Assembly: GCF_033958435.1 (NCBI RefSeq)
Contig: NC_134138.1
Coordinates: 10,304,001 to 10,368,000, forward strand
Length of the DNA stretch: 64,000 nt
Source of the DNA: Carettochelys insculpta
Taxonomy: Eukaryota > Chordata > Testudines > Carettochelyidae
Direction of reading: 5' to 3'
The stretch's first letter is position 1. Each line of letters starts with the position of its first letter. Under the pieces are notes generated by a model, which saw nothing but the letters and a program-made list of their open reading frames with translations, was not told the origin of the DNA and made no database searches. This document shows, one piece after another, positions 11,695 to 22,383 of this stretch. The position numbers and the translations under genes are program-made.

Positions 11695-11923
11695 GCAAAA
11701 ACAAGGGGAAGTCCTGAGGCACCTTACAGGCTAACAGATTTTTTGGAACATAAGCTTTCGTGGACAGAGACCCATTTTGTCAGATGCATAGGTATACAGC
11801 TGATGAAGTGGGTCTTTGCCCATGAAAGCTCAATGCTCCAAAAAATCTGTTAGTCTGTAAGGTGCCACAGGACTTCTCTTTGTTTTTGTGCATAAAGACT
11901 AACACAGCTACCCCTCTGATACC
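11695..11923. mobile_element. Penelope-like element tail, inverted pair
   Basis: The left arm (11701-11790) is in minus orientation with GAAGTCCTGAGGCACC and CATAAGCTTTCGTGG. The right arm (11800-11923) is in plus orientation, with CATGAAAGCTCAATGC, GGTGCCACAGGAC, and an end at GACTAACACAGCTACC. The arms are imperfect reverse complements, giving a hairpin-like unit. The right arm has the best-preserved hammerhead-like core in the window. Confidence 0.7.
11800..11838 (+). ncRNA. Hammerhead-ribozyme-like core in a Penelope tail
   Basis: The order is CTGATGA (11800-11806), one extra A, a hairpin with arms GTGGG and CCCAT (11808-11823), GAAA (11824-11827), a 2-bp stem GC/GC with loop TCAAT, then TC (11837-11838). 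This follows the hammerhead plan CUGAnGA, stem II, GAAA, short stem III, UH, with cleavage expected after 11838. Hammerhead motifs are known in Penelope-like elements. Against activity: the extra A after CTGATGA and no clear stem I in the flanks. It may be a relic. Confidence 0.4.
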
Positions 11924-12469
11924 TTTATAGATTGCATATAAAATGGGCCATCTTATACTGTATTTTTTTGCCCTCCTGAAGCAAAGGAAACTGCTACTTG
12001 TAAACCAGTGAAGGTGAGTTTTCATTACCCAACAGGGGCACTTAAAAAACTCCATCATGACAAACTGCAGACTGTGTGAATGAGTGTTCTTTTTAAGTTC
12101 ACGGTGATATTTTCAGGATAGGGTTGGGATGCCGGAGACAGAGTTTTGTATGATGGATAAATCTTCAGAGGTTTCTTTGTTTTTCAAGTGATTATTTGTG
12201 CCATCCATAAAATCTTTTAATATTACTGGAGTGCTTTAAATTCCTCTCTCCCTTGGTCATCATCAGCCAGGGCTTTCTGGTTGGAAATTTTGTGTAACAT
12301 GCATAAAATCTTACAGCTAGTATAACACAATGGGATCGTTGTAACCTTGTTTGCTTGGAAAGAGGAAAGACTAAGAATGGCTTCTCTGCTTGGCACCAGG
12401 ATTGTTTTCAGAACTGCTGTTCAGAAAGTAGGTCACTATTTCTTCCTATTGCCCTGAGAGAGAGGTATT

Positions 12470-12904
12470 GGCTGTGTCTGCACTCGCCAGAAACTTCGAA
12501 ATGGCCACGCAAATGGCCATTTCGAAGTTTTCTAATGGAGCGCTGAAATACATATTCTGTGCCTCATTAGCATGTGGGCGGCCACGGCACTTCGAAATAG
12601 ACACGGCTCACCGCTGCATGCTTCGTCCAGACGGGGCTCCTTTTCGAAAGGACCCCGGCTACTTCGAAGTTCCCTTATTCCTATCTGCTCATAGGAATAA
12701 GGGGACTTCTAAGTAGCTGGGGTCCTTTCGAAAAGGAGCCCCATATGGACGAGCTGCGCAGTGGCGAGCCACGTCAATTTTGAAGTGCCGCGGCTGCCGC
12801 ATGCTAATGAGGCGCTGAATATGTATTTCAGCACTCCATTAGTAAACTTCGAAATGGCCATTTGCATGGCCATTTTGAAGTTTTTGGCTAGTGTAGACAT
12901 AGCC
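12470..12904. mobile_element. Foldback MITE with ATT duplication
   Basis: The 435 bp element has GGCTGTGTCTGCACTCGCC at the left and GGCTATGTCTACACTAGCC (opposite strand) at the right, flanked by ATT on both sides (12467-12469, 12905-12907). It is a near-complete inverted repeat about a centre near 12690. Both strands therefore encode similar chance peptides (ARNFEMATQMAISKF and AKNFKMAMQMAISKF), which are not genes. TTCGAA blocks are frequent. Confidence 0.75.
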
Positions 12905-13539
12905 ATTGTGTTGTAAAGCTCTGGTGGTAAATAGGGTGTGCCCCAGGTTTTGACATCTGATGAAAGGGTAGGAGTGTGAAGGAGAAGGGTGAAGTCCTGG
13001 AGCAGTCATAGTGCTTCATACATTTAGGGCTGTGACGGACTTCACCAGGCTCTGAGCAATGTGAAGGGGGCTTCTCTCTGGGATTCAGAAAGGTGAGGGG
13101 CCTGACACAGAAGGGGTGGGGCTAGGGAAGAGAGCCTTCAGTGATGTCTACTCCATTCTGTGCCTCTCCCAACCAGCTCTCATAATCAGCTGGACCATGC
13201 TGCACAGAGAATGCAGGTGGGCCCAACTGCCATTGCCGCTTTGCACCAGCCCCCACCCCCCCATAAGCCCCCAATCCATGTCTCTTGGAAGACAGGGTGC
13301 AAAGGTGGGGCAATGGAAGGAAGGGGCAGGGCTTGGGTATTGGGAATGGACAGTCCCTGCCTATTAGTACACTCCGGGCCAGATTGTGCAACTGCTCTAG
13401 CTGAGGATGGCCTGCAAGCTGTGAATTTGAGACTCCAGGTTCAAAATGAAGGTTTTGTTGCTCTAGGTTTTCTGCAGAAAGGTTTATGTCCTTTGTCGAG
13501 GTGGTTTTATTTTGTCACTGAAACTGAAGAATATTGTTG

Positions 13540-13627
13540 CCAACAGTGGCACTGCTGTGCATGCACCTCTGCTGTTCCATTGCCAAAGTTACTTTTTGGT
13601 AACAAAACTCTGCAGTGTAGACAAGCC
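13540..13627. mobile_element. MITE right-end fragment
   Basis: It ends AAAACTCTGCAGTGTAGACAAGCC; on the opposite strand this is GGCTTGTCTACACTGCAG, the terminal signature shared by the MITEs here. The left part is not recognised. Confidence 0.35.
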
Positions 13628-13893
13628 TTGAATGAATTCAGGCCAGTAAAGCCTGCTTGAAATTCCCTCCAGGTGATTCAGGAGCCATCTGAAGCAATCT
13701 TGAAACCATTAGCAATTATCATTGAAAACATGTAGGGCCTGGGTGACACCCCAGAGGACTGGAGAAAGGCAAATATAGTATTGATGCTTAAAAGGGGGAG
13801 CATTGATGACCTGGGGAGCTATAGACCAGTCTGTCTTTGATACCTGAACAGATTCTGGAACGGATTATTAAACAAGCACTTTGTAAGCACCTT

Positions 13894-14265
13894 GGCTATG
13901 TCTACATTAGGGCGTTCCAAGGCGATCTGTCGACAGTAAATCGACACAACATGGCACATTCCCCTATGAGGCAGAACACCTCTCTTGGTAGAGATCTGTT
14001 GACAGAAAGCCAGTCTGGATGTTCCGGGGGACCTTCTGTCTACAGACAGGGCTTTCAGGACACCGGGCAACCCTTCCTGCTGTGCTTCCAGTTGGCTGTT
14101 TTGTTGAGAGAGCAGCCAGGCAGTCCGGATGCTCTCTGTCAACAGAGCAGATGATTTTTTCAATCTGCTTTGTGGTCTGCCTGCAATCTCTTAACAGAAG
14201 TTTTGTCAGACGAGATCTTCTGACAGTAAAGTTTGTCAACAGATCGCTCTAGTGAAGACATAGTC
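13894..14265. mobile_element. MITE inserted in CR1 (GTCGACAG family)
   Basis: The left end GGCTATGTCTACATTAGGGCG mirrors the right end, read on the opposite strand as GACTATGTCTTCACTAGAGCG. The interior is rich in CTGTTGACAG and GTCGACAG blocks. Flanks CTT and CTG suggest a 3-bp duplication with one change. CR1 sequence resumes on the right, so the insertion site is inside the older CR1. Relatives: 42310-44081, 56753-57196 and 61528. Confidence 0.75.
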
Positions 14266-14507
14266 CTGGAGGACATCAGGAGTGTAAGTAATGAGAAATC
14301 CATGTTGTTGAACTACAAATCATGCCAAACCAACCCGATTTCCTTCTTTGAAAAGCTTACTTGTGTAGTACATAGGAAGGAGGCTGCAGGCGTGATCTAT
14401 CTTGATTTAGTGAAGCTTCTTACACAATCCCACATAATGGTATCATAAACAAACTAAGCAAGTGTGCTCTAGATGAAATTATTGTAAAGTAAATGCATAC
14501 CTGACTA

Positions 14508-14945
14508 AAAGAAATAAGAACAGGCACACTGGGTGAGACCAAAGGTCCATCTAGCCCAGTATCCTGTCTTCTGACGGAGGCCAATGCCAGATGCCCCAGA
14601 AGGAGTGAACAGAGCAGGTAATCACCAAAGCGATCCCTCTCCTGACATCCATTTCCAGCCTCTGACAGAAGCTAGGGACACCATTCCTACCTATTCTGCT
14701 AATAGCCATTGAGCGACCTAACTTCCATGAATTTATCTAGTTCTTTTTCAAGCTTTGTTAAATTCTTGCTCTTCATAACCTCTTCTGGCAAGGAGTTCTA
14801 CAGGCCTACTCTGTGTTGTGTGAAGAAAAATGTCCTTTTGCTAGTTTTAAACATGCTACCCATTAATTTCATTTGGTGACCCCTAGTTCTTTTGTTATAG
14901 GAACAAGCAAATAATTCTTTATTCACTTTTTCCACACTAGTGGAA
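14508..14945 (-). mobile_element. CR1 3' fragment inserted in plus-strand CR1
   Basis: The plus strand begins AATAAGAACAGGCACACTGGG and ends near CACTTTTTCCACAC, the reverse complement of a CR1 3' end. Coding relics on the minus strand include a NSLPEE-like region. It separates two parts of the plus-strand CR1, whose RT resumes near 14985. Confidence 0.75.
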
Positions 14946-15699
14946 GACCATATTCAAAGAGTAGTTATCAGTGGCTCACAGGCAAACTGTGGTTGAGGAG
15001 TGTATCTAATGTGGTCTGTCCTGGGTCCAGTACTAATCACCCTTTTTCATGAATGACTTGGATTATGGAGTGGAGAGTATGCTTACATAATTTGTGGATG
15101 ACACCAAGCCGAGGCAAGTTGCAAGTATTGTGGAGAATAGGATTTGAATTTGAAATAATCTTGACAAATTGGAGAAATGGTATGAAATAAAAAAATCAAT
15201 AAAGACATGCAAATCCCTACACTCAGGAAAGGAAAAAATGTATCACTTACACCACCACAAAATGGGAAGTGCCAATCCTAGTGGTCATACCGGGGCTTAT
15301 AATGGATCATAAATTGAACATGAGTCAACAATGAAGTTGTAAAATATTCTGTTCTCATTTGTGGTCCATTAATGGCGATGTTCTGAGAGACACGGGATGT
15401 AGTTGTCCCTCTATACTCAGCACTTGTGAGGCCTCAGCTGGAGAACAGAGTCCTGCTCTAACCATCACACTTCGGGAAATAGGTGGACAAATTGGACAGA
15501 GACCCCAAAGGGGAAGAAGAAAAATGTTGTACGGTTTAGAAAACCTGACCTCTGAGGAAAGGTTAAGAAATGGGGCATGTTTAGTTGTAGGAAGATGAGA
15601 GGGGGACAGATAGTCTTCAAATAAGTTCAAGGGTGCTATAAAAGCAATGTATGTATTTCAGAGTGCTGGAAGGTACTTTGAAAGGTTCTTGAATACAGT

Positions 15700-15857
15700 T
15701 TCCTGCACTCACAGCAGGACCTGTCACCATTCCTGACACTTCTGTTTTTTGAAATCTAATCTGCCCCAGACCCTTAAAATCTCCCCTCAAGGATTGAGCT
15801 TGTGATCCTGGGTTTACAAAGCCAATGCACTAACCATTGAACTATCCCTGCCTCCCT
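15700..15857 (-). mobile_element. tRNA-derived SINE
   Basis: On the minus strand, 15853 down to 15791 reads as a tRNA-like head: GGCAGGGATAGTTCAATGG, TTAGTGCATTGGC (A-box region), and a B-box-like GATCACAAGCTCAATCC. The rest (to about 15700) is the SINE body. It lies within CR1 3' sequence. No intact cloverleaf is claimed. Confidence 0.55.
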
Positions 15858-16179
15858 CCCTCACCTCAATTGGTGGTGATCAGTTGTCCTCCATTGCCTT
15901 GGCCATACCCATAATAGCCATCATCTTCAACTCTGGAGATGTAGGTTCAAGACTAGGAAAAACTTTCTGGTCATATAGGTAATTAAGCTGTGGAAAAGGC
16001 TTCCAAAGGAGGTTGTGGAATCTCTGTCACTGGAGGTTTTAAAGATCAAATTCGACAAAACTGTCAGGGATGCTGTAGCGATGCTCTTGATCTTGCCTCA
16101 GCGCAAACAACCAGACCAGATGACCTCTCAAAGTCCTTTCCAGCCCTACCTTTCGATTATCCCTTCCAAGCAAGCTTTT

Positions 16180-18070
16180 GAAACTCTCAACAACAAAAAC
16201 GTTTTCTTTTGCCTCTGCAACTGTATTTTCCTAAAAAATTCCAGGATGTAACTCACTCGTCTGGACCCAGTGCCTCAGCAGCTTTTAATGGTTCTAATTG
16301 CTTAACTGTCTGTTGTGGCATAATTAAAAAAGACTTTTAACATTTCACTCCCCTCCCACAGATAAATAGATTCCAGCCTGTAGGATGTGACCTACAGCAT
16401 CTTCTGTTGAATGTTAAGGCAAAGGATTCTTTCAGGCTCACAGCTACATCCACCTCTCATGTCACTATAAAGCACTTTTTACCATGTCCCTAAATAGCCT
16501 CACTGACTTCTTCGCTGCTGTGTAGTATTCACTGTTTCAAATGTGTGTTTATAGGGCACTTTCAAGCTTAAAATATGTCCTTACCTATCACACATTATTA
16601 ATAAATCCCGAGATTAAAGCAAAACAATAACTACTAAAATCTGTTATTTCCTTTGGATATTTTTTGCATTTTTTTCTTCCTCTAATATGATAAAAATATT
16701 TTAGTCAGTTTCATCCAGCACTTCTTGCTTGATGCAGAAACAGCAATTATTATAATAGGCTTAAAAACCATTGGATTTGAATGACATCTATTGCCCACAA
16801 GAGGGTAAGACCCATTCTTCCACTTCCAATGTTCTAGATCATCTGATGCCCACACTAAGCTGGGTAGCTCTGCCTCTAGGAAATGTTACCCAACCTTTTT
16901 TCATTATAAAGTCCTGCTTAAACTTTGCCACACTTCAGGATGAAATTTTCCATTCTAGGTATCTGTCTAAAGATGATGGTTATTTGGCGTATGGTTGCTG
17001 TTTGCTGCTTCATTTAGTTTGTTTTACATTTCAGCTAAAACAATTCAGGCACTTTCAAGAAAGAGATGAGGGGAAATGTTGTGTTTCCCCATGTTACAAA
17101 TTCATAGTGCTGAGAAGCTGTAGTGCCTCTGTGCTTCGGAAGACTAACATGAAATGTGGCAGGGGGGATTGCATTAATGGCAGGATGGTGCCTTTTGCCA
17201 TTCCAGCAAAAAATTGGCTGAACTGTAAACCTCTGAAAAAAATCTAGTTGGCACGTACTCAGTGGAGATTCTTGGCAGCTAAATTCTATGAAGCTTCCAT
17301 CTACATTGAGCCTTCTGTATGCCAATAAAGCTCCCACATGCAAACTGGACTGCATATGGCTCAGAGAGCAACTGAATATGCTCCATCCTGGGGCTGTGGG
17401 AACTAAGCAGCAGGACTTTTCTTGAACGTGGTCCTCCAGGCAGCCAGGTGGTAAGAGGTGAGAGATTGCACAGTGGGATGGGGTGGAGGCAGGACAGGAG
17501 GCGGGTTTGTCACCTGGCCAGTATTTGACTAGCCTGGCTTGGATTTTTAATGAATTTGCTAGAAGTCACAAAAATAATTTCCGTTTGTTATTTGTTTTGG
17601 TGGGTTTTTTTGTTTTTTGTTTTTGCATGGGTCTGAAGATTTGTATTACTATCACACTGCATAGAGATCCTAATATTAAAATTTCTGTTCCAGCTAAAGA
17701 TGGGGCAGTATTCCCATTTCCACAGTTTCAGGGATTACAGGTCAAAACTATTGAAAAGGCAACAGTTGTCTGCCAAGCAACACACAAACGCAGCACACGG
17801 CGATGTGAGAGAGGGTCTGAGTCACGCTAAGGGACTGTTGTAGGAGCTGGAGCTTGCAGAGTTGCATTGGGGTTGAGCTTTGGGATTGCAGCATGCTGGC
17901 CTTGGGGGGGTAGCTGGATTTTTTTCCATTTCAAAGGTAGCTGAGATGTGGGAATGAAGTTTGTTGGAGCTGTAGTTTGAACATACCAAGGCTTATAAAG
18001 TGCTAAATTCACTGAAAAATCAGATCTTTGGTGTCTCAAACTGGTCTCTCCGAATAAGTGGATGCTTTTG
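16180..18070. other. Gene-free stretch
   Basis: No recognisable repeat ends or exon. The 158-residue open frame at 16771-17247 and the 115-residue frame at 17483-17830 lack splice sites, domains and codon bias that I can support. Confidence 0.35.
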
Positions 18071-18074
18071 GGAA

Positions 18075-18200
18075 TGTTGGCATCAGTCTGTCTGTCTGAC
18101 TCTGTTCCTCCTCTGTAAAATGGAGATGGGATCAACATCTCACCTCCTGCGGGTGTCATGATGATAAATGAATGCATGCTTGTGACATACTCGGCTGTTA
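18075..18200 (+). repeat. MIR-like SINE fragment
   Basis: Contains CTCTGTAAAATGGAGATGGG, then CACCTCCTGCGGGTGTCATGATGATAAATGAATGC, the order seen in the 3' half of MIR-type SINEs. Confidence 0.5.
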
Positions 18201-19101
18201 GTGAGAAATGCTCTGGGTGGAGTAGGGGTCAGCTGCCCAGGCCCCACACCTTCCACCAGAGGTCCCTCCCTTCCAGGAGCAGAGAGCCCCCCCACCCCAC
18301 CCCACTTTGTCCAGAGGCCTGCAGATGCTGTCAGCTCCCCAGCCAAATATTATTTCATTTGCCCCTCCACCCCACATTATGTCTTCAAGAAATACCATAC
18401 AAAAGAAGAAATTGGTTTGACAAAATAGTTGCAGCTTTCGTTTTTGTGTTGCATTTGCCAAGAGGTGAATTGCTGATGTTCCCAAGTAGCTGAATGCAAG
18501 ACACATGGAGAACCTGCCATCCCTCCATTACCAGTGGAGGTCAGTGGCATTGGCTGCTTTACAGCAGAATCAACAACAAAAATACAAAGATTTTTCTACA
18601 CAAATTGGGTCTTGTTTGTCCTTTCCATTACAGCCTCCAGCATAACCAATAGGGAGTGAGGCCGTTAGCAAACTGGCATTCTGTAAGCTTCTAAGTGAGT
18701 TAGCGCAAGGCTGACCTCGTAAGGAGAAAGGGGAACCCCTTTGTCATACTAATGGAGAAAGTACAAGGTCCTCACTTAAGTCATTGCTGGTTGGGCTTAA
18801 TAGCACTGGCCTCAGCTGTTTCTCATTCAAACTGCTCCAGCCTTTGCTGTCATATGCTCTACTGGTTCAGCTCTGATCAGCACTGAAAACTCTTCCAGGG
18901 AAAGCACTGATCCTGCAGGAAGTGGATATGGTGGGTTTGCAGATGATTCTCCCCTATCAGTGGCTGCATCTTTCAAAAGCTTCTTTTGAATAAAAAGCAT
19001 GTCTAGATGCTCTGCAGGTCCTTTTTTTGAAAAAGCCTTCCTGCCTCCTGATTGGCCACTTCCTCCTGCAGATGCTCCAGCCTACCTGGAGACCTCTCTA
19101 G

Positions 19102-19812
19102 GGCTATGTCTACACGTGCACGCTACAGCGAAGTAGCTTATTTAGATGTAGTGACATCGAAATAGCCTATTTCGATGAATAACGTCCACACGTCCTCCAG
19201 GGCTGGCAACATCGACATTCAACTTCGACGTTGGGCAGCACCACATCAAAATAGGCACTGCGAGGGAACGTCTACACACCAAAGTAGCACACATCGAAAT
19301 AAGGGTGCCAGGAACAGCTGCAGGCAGGGTCACAGGGCGGACTCAACAGCAAGCTGCTCCCTTGAAGGGCCCCTCCCAGACACAGTTGCACTAAACAACA
19401 CAAGATCCACAGAGCCGACAACTGGTTGCAGACCCTGTGCATGCAGCATGGATCCCCAGCTGCGGCAGCAGCAGCCAGAAGCCCTGGGCTAAGGGCTGCT
19501 GCCCACGGTGACCATAGAGCCCCGCAGGGGCTGGAGAGAGAGCGTCTCTCAACTCTTCAGCTGATGGCTTCCATGGCGGACCCCGCTATTTCGATGTGGC
19601 GGGACGCGGATCAGCTACACGGTCCCTACTTCAATGTTGAACATCGAAGTAGGGCGCTATTCCCATCCCCTCATGGGGTTAGCGGCATCGACGTCTCGCC
19701 GCCTAACGTCGATGTTAACATGGAAATAGCGCCCAACACATGTAGCCGTGACGGGAGCTATTTCGAAGTTGGCGCCGCTACTTCGAAGTAGCGTGCACGT
19801 GTAGACACGGCT
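19102..19812. mobile_element. CpG-rich ~700 bp MITE, copy 1
   Basis: The left end GGCTATGTCTACACGTGCACGC mirrors the right end, read on the opposite strand as AGCCGTGTCTACACGTGCACGC. Flanks are TAG and TAT. The interior contains many TTCGAAGT, ATCGATG and CGACGTT palindromic blocks. A central segment shared with the other copies (about 19340-19560) includes ATGGATCCCCAGCTGCGGCA. A 121-residue open frame (19426-19791) is partly shared between copies but resembles no transposase, so the element is non-autonomous. Many CpGs remain undecayed, suggesting youth. Confidence 0.75.
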
Positions 19813-20098
19813 TATGTCTTACTCCTCTGGAGAGGGTTGTACAAAGGCTACAGGCCTCCAGCACAGAGCTTGAGGTCTTTGTCCATGCCATAACACCCCC
19901 CACAGAAAAAAAACAATATCAACCTTCAAGTTTATTCTATCTAGTTAAAGAGGGAATAAGAAATTCTCTCACAAGAGAGGTTATAAATAAATAAAGGCAG
20001 TATTATTTCTGTGGAAGATACTGGATATACCTAAGAACATAAGAATGGCCACTGTGGGTCAGAGCAATGGTTCATCTAGGCCATTGCCCTTATTCTGA

Positions 20099-21193
20099 GG
20101 GTACGTCTGCACAGCAGCTTTATTTTGAAACAAGCTATTCCAGTAGAGCTATTCTGGAAAATAGCTTATTTCAGAAGAAAGCTGCTATAATAAAATACAT
20201 TTCAAAATAGCTATCTACACACAAGAGAGCCTATTTTGAAATAGAATCATTGGACACACTATGGCTTGTTTTGAAATAGGTTCTATCCCCTGTCTACACA
20301 GCCCCTATTTCAAAGTGGCTATTTCAAAATAAGCACTATTTATGATGGAATTATTTTGAAATAAGCCAACTAGTATTCCAAAATATTTTCAAAATAGCAG
20401 TTGCATTGTGTAGACACTAGGGCTACATCTACACGTGAAGCCAACATCGAAATAGCTTATTTCGATGTAGCAACATCGAAATAGGCTATTTCGATGAATA
20501 ACGTCTACACGTCCTCCAGGGCTGGCAACGTCGATGTTCAACTTCGACGTTGCGCAGCACCACATCGAAGTAGGTGCTGCGAGGGAATGTCTACATGCCA
20601 AAGTAGCACACATCGAAATAAGGGTGCCAGGCACAGCTGCAGACAGGGTCACAGGGCGGACTCAACAGCAAGCTGCTCCCTTAAAGGGCCCCTCCCAGAC
20701 ACAGTTGCACTAAACAACACAAGATCCACAGAGCCGACAACTGGTTGCAGACCCTGTGCCTGCAGCATGTATCCCCAGCTGCCGCAGCAGCAGCCAGAAG
20801 CCCTGGGCTAAGGGCTGCTGCCCACGGTGACCATAGAGCCCCGCAGGGGCTGGAGAGAGAGCATCTCTCAACCCCCCCAGTTGATGGCCTCCATGGAGGA
20901 CCCGGCAATTTCGACGTTGCAGGACGCAGATCGTCTACACGGTCCCTACTTCGACGTTGAACGTCGAAGTAGGGTGCTATTCCGATCCCCTCATGAGGTT
21001 AACGACTTCGACGTCTCGCCGCCTAAAGTCGAAGTTAACTTCGAAATAGCGCCCGACGCGTGTAGCCGCGATGGGCGCTATTTTGAAGTTAGTGCCACTA
21101 CTTCGAAGTAGCGTGCACATGTAGACAGCTTCGCAGAGTTATTTTGAAATAAAGGCTGTTGTTTTGAAATAAGTTTGCTGTGTAGACATACCC
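20099..21193. mobile_element. MITE with TGA duplication, host of a nested MITE
   Basis: The left end GGGTACGTCTGCACAGCAGC mirrors the right end, read on the opposite strand as GGGTATGTCTACACAGCAAAC. TGA flanks both ends (20096-20098, 21194-21196). The interior outside the nested element is made of TATTTTGAAATA-type blocks. A second TIR-like stretch (TGTGTAGACACTAG, 20408-20420) sits at the nested element's left border, so the outer unit may itself be composite. Confidence 0.65.
20421..21130. mobile_element. CpG-rich ~700 bp MITE, copy 2 (nested)
   Basis: It begins GGCTACATCTACACGTGAAGCC and ends CGTGCACATGTAGACAGCT. The interior is very close to the copy at 48337-49000, including the shared CACATGTAGAC variant near the right end and the palindromic CTACTTCGACGTT block near 20945. 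A 1-bp deletion near the right end blurs the target duplication. Confidence 0.75.
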
Positions 21194-22383
21194 TGACAGT
21201 GTGCAGTACTGCATGCTTCAGAGGGAGTGGACAGAAGAGGGCAATTTATCTAGTGAGCCATCCCCTGTCATCCAGTCCCAGCTTTTAGCTGTCAGAGGTT
21301 TAGGGACAGCCAGAGGATGGGGTTGCATCCCTGACCATATGGTCTAATGACCACTGATGGGCTGATCCTCCAGAAACGTATTCATTTCTTTTCAGAATCC
21401 ACTTACGCTTTTGGTCTCCTACAACGTTCCCTGGTAATGAGTTCCACAGGTTGACTGTGTGTTGTGTGAAAATTTCCTTCTTTTTTTTTACTTGCTGTCT
21501 TTTAATTTCATGGGGTGACCCTTGGACTTTTTTTTCCTTCTTTATGTGGATAGCTATATAACGCTTCTTAATTGCCTTTTTTCCAAACCATTCATGATTT
21601 TACCTACCTCTGTGTTTTCTTAGTTTTCTCTTTTGTAAGAAAAACTATCCCAACCTTTGTAATCTCTTCTCATGTGGAGGCTTTTTCATCGCCTGAATTA
21701 TTTTGCTGACCTTCTCTGTACTTTTTCCATTTCTAATATATCTTTTTTGAGATGCAGTTACCAGAATTGCATTCAGTATTCATGGTGTGGGCATATTATG
21801 AATTCATAGTGACTTTATGGTATTTTCTGTCTTATTTATCCCTTTTCTAATGGTCCCTAGCAGTGTGTTAGATTTTTTGACTGCTGTGCTACACATTGAG
21901 TAGATGCTTTCAAAGATCTAGCCACAATTACTCCAAGACCTCGTTTTTAAGCAGTGATAGCTCATTTAGACACCATCATTTTCTATGTATAGCTATGATT
22001 ATGTTTTGTAGTGTGCATTGCTTTGCATTTATCAACACTGAATTTCATCTGTAATTTTCTTGCCTGGTTACCTTACCTCATTTTCATTTGCTTTAGCCAA
22101 AAGTGGACATCAAGGCTACAACTTCTGGAAACAAAAATCTTATTTTTCACCTTAATCTGAATAGAAATCAGTCTGCTTTCAAGGGAGAGCTTTCCCTGAT
22201 GAGGTTGCACAGATGTTGGATTTGTACTGAGGAACAGGCATGTCTTCTGTAGCTTAGCATCCTGCATGTGATTCAGCAAGTCCTGGAAGTGGAAATCAAA
22301 GTGTAGTGTTCTATCTGCATACATTTTCTCTGCACCATCCCATGAAAATACAGTCTTTATCTGTTTCCTTTTTTCTCTCTTAG

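Larger units (their letters stand above)
13660..16180 (+). mobile_element. Long CR1 LINE, interrupted and decayed
   Basis: CR1 reverse-transcriptase coding sequence is recognisable in order: a segment before SYRPVCL-like residues near 13740-13890, a VIYLDLVKL stretch at about 14395-14420 (the YLDFSKAFD motif of CR1 RT), and the [12 protein letters not shown] region and FVDDTK-like box at 15020-15110. The EERLRN segment follows at 15555-15580 and the 3' tail at 15955-16165. Frameshifts and stops are frequent. It is interrupted by a MITE (13894-14265), a reverse-oriented CR1 fragment (14508-14945) and a tRNA-derived SINE (about 15700-15857), so it is older than all three. Confidence 0.8.
20031..22080 (-). 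mobile_element. CR1 LINE 3' region, split by nested MITEs
   Basis: Left part 20031-20098 (AACATAAGAATGGCCACTG...) and right part 21197-22080 form one reverse-oriented CR1 3' region; the join falls on a duplicated TGA. The right part carries GAGTTCCACAGGTTGACTG, TTTCATGGGGTGACCC, TCTCTGTACTTTTTCCATTTC and GCATTTATCAACACTGAATTTC, all typical of CR1 read from the opposite strand. It is decayed and 5'-truncated. Confidence 0.75.

Noticed and set aside
13160..13660. 166-residue open frame on the plus strand
   Set aside because: It runs through a G/C-rich stretch and then a MITE fragment and the CR1 start; no protein family is seen.
16771..17247. 158-residue open frame on the plus strand
   Set aside because: No domain, no splice or promoter context and no repetitive origin seen. 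A frame of this length is plausible by chance in 64 kb.
19426..19791. 121-residue open frame repeated in MITE copies
   Set aside because: It recurs because the MITE recurs, runs into the terminal inverted repeats, and has no transposase resemblance. Not treated as a gene.
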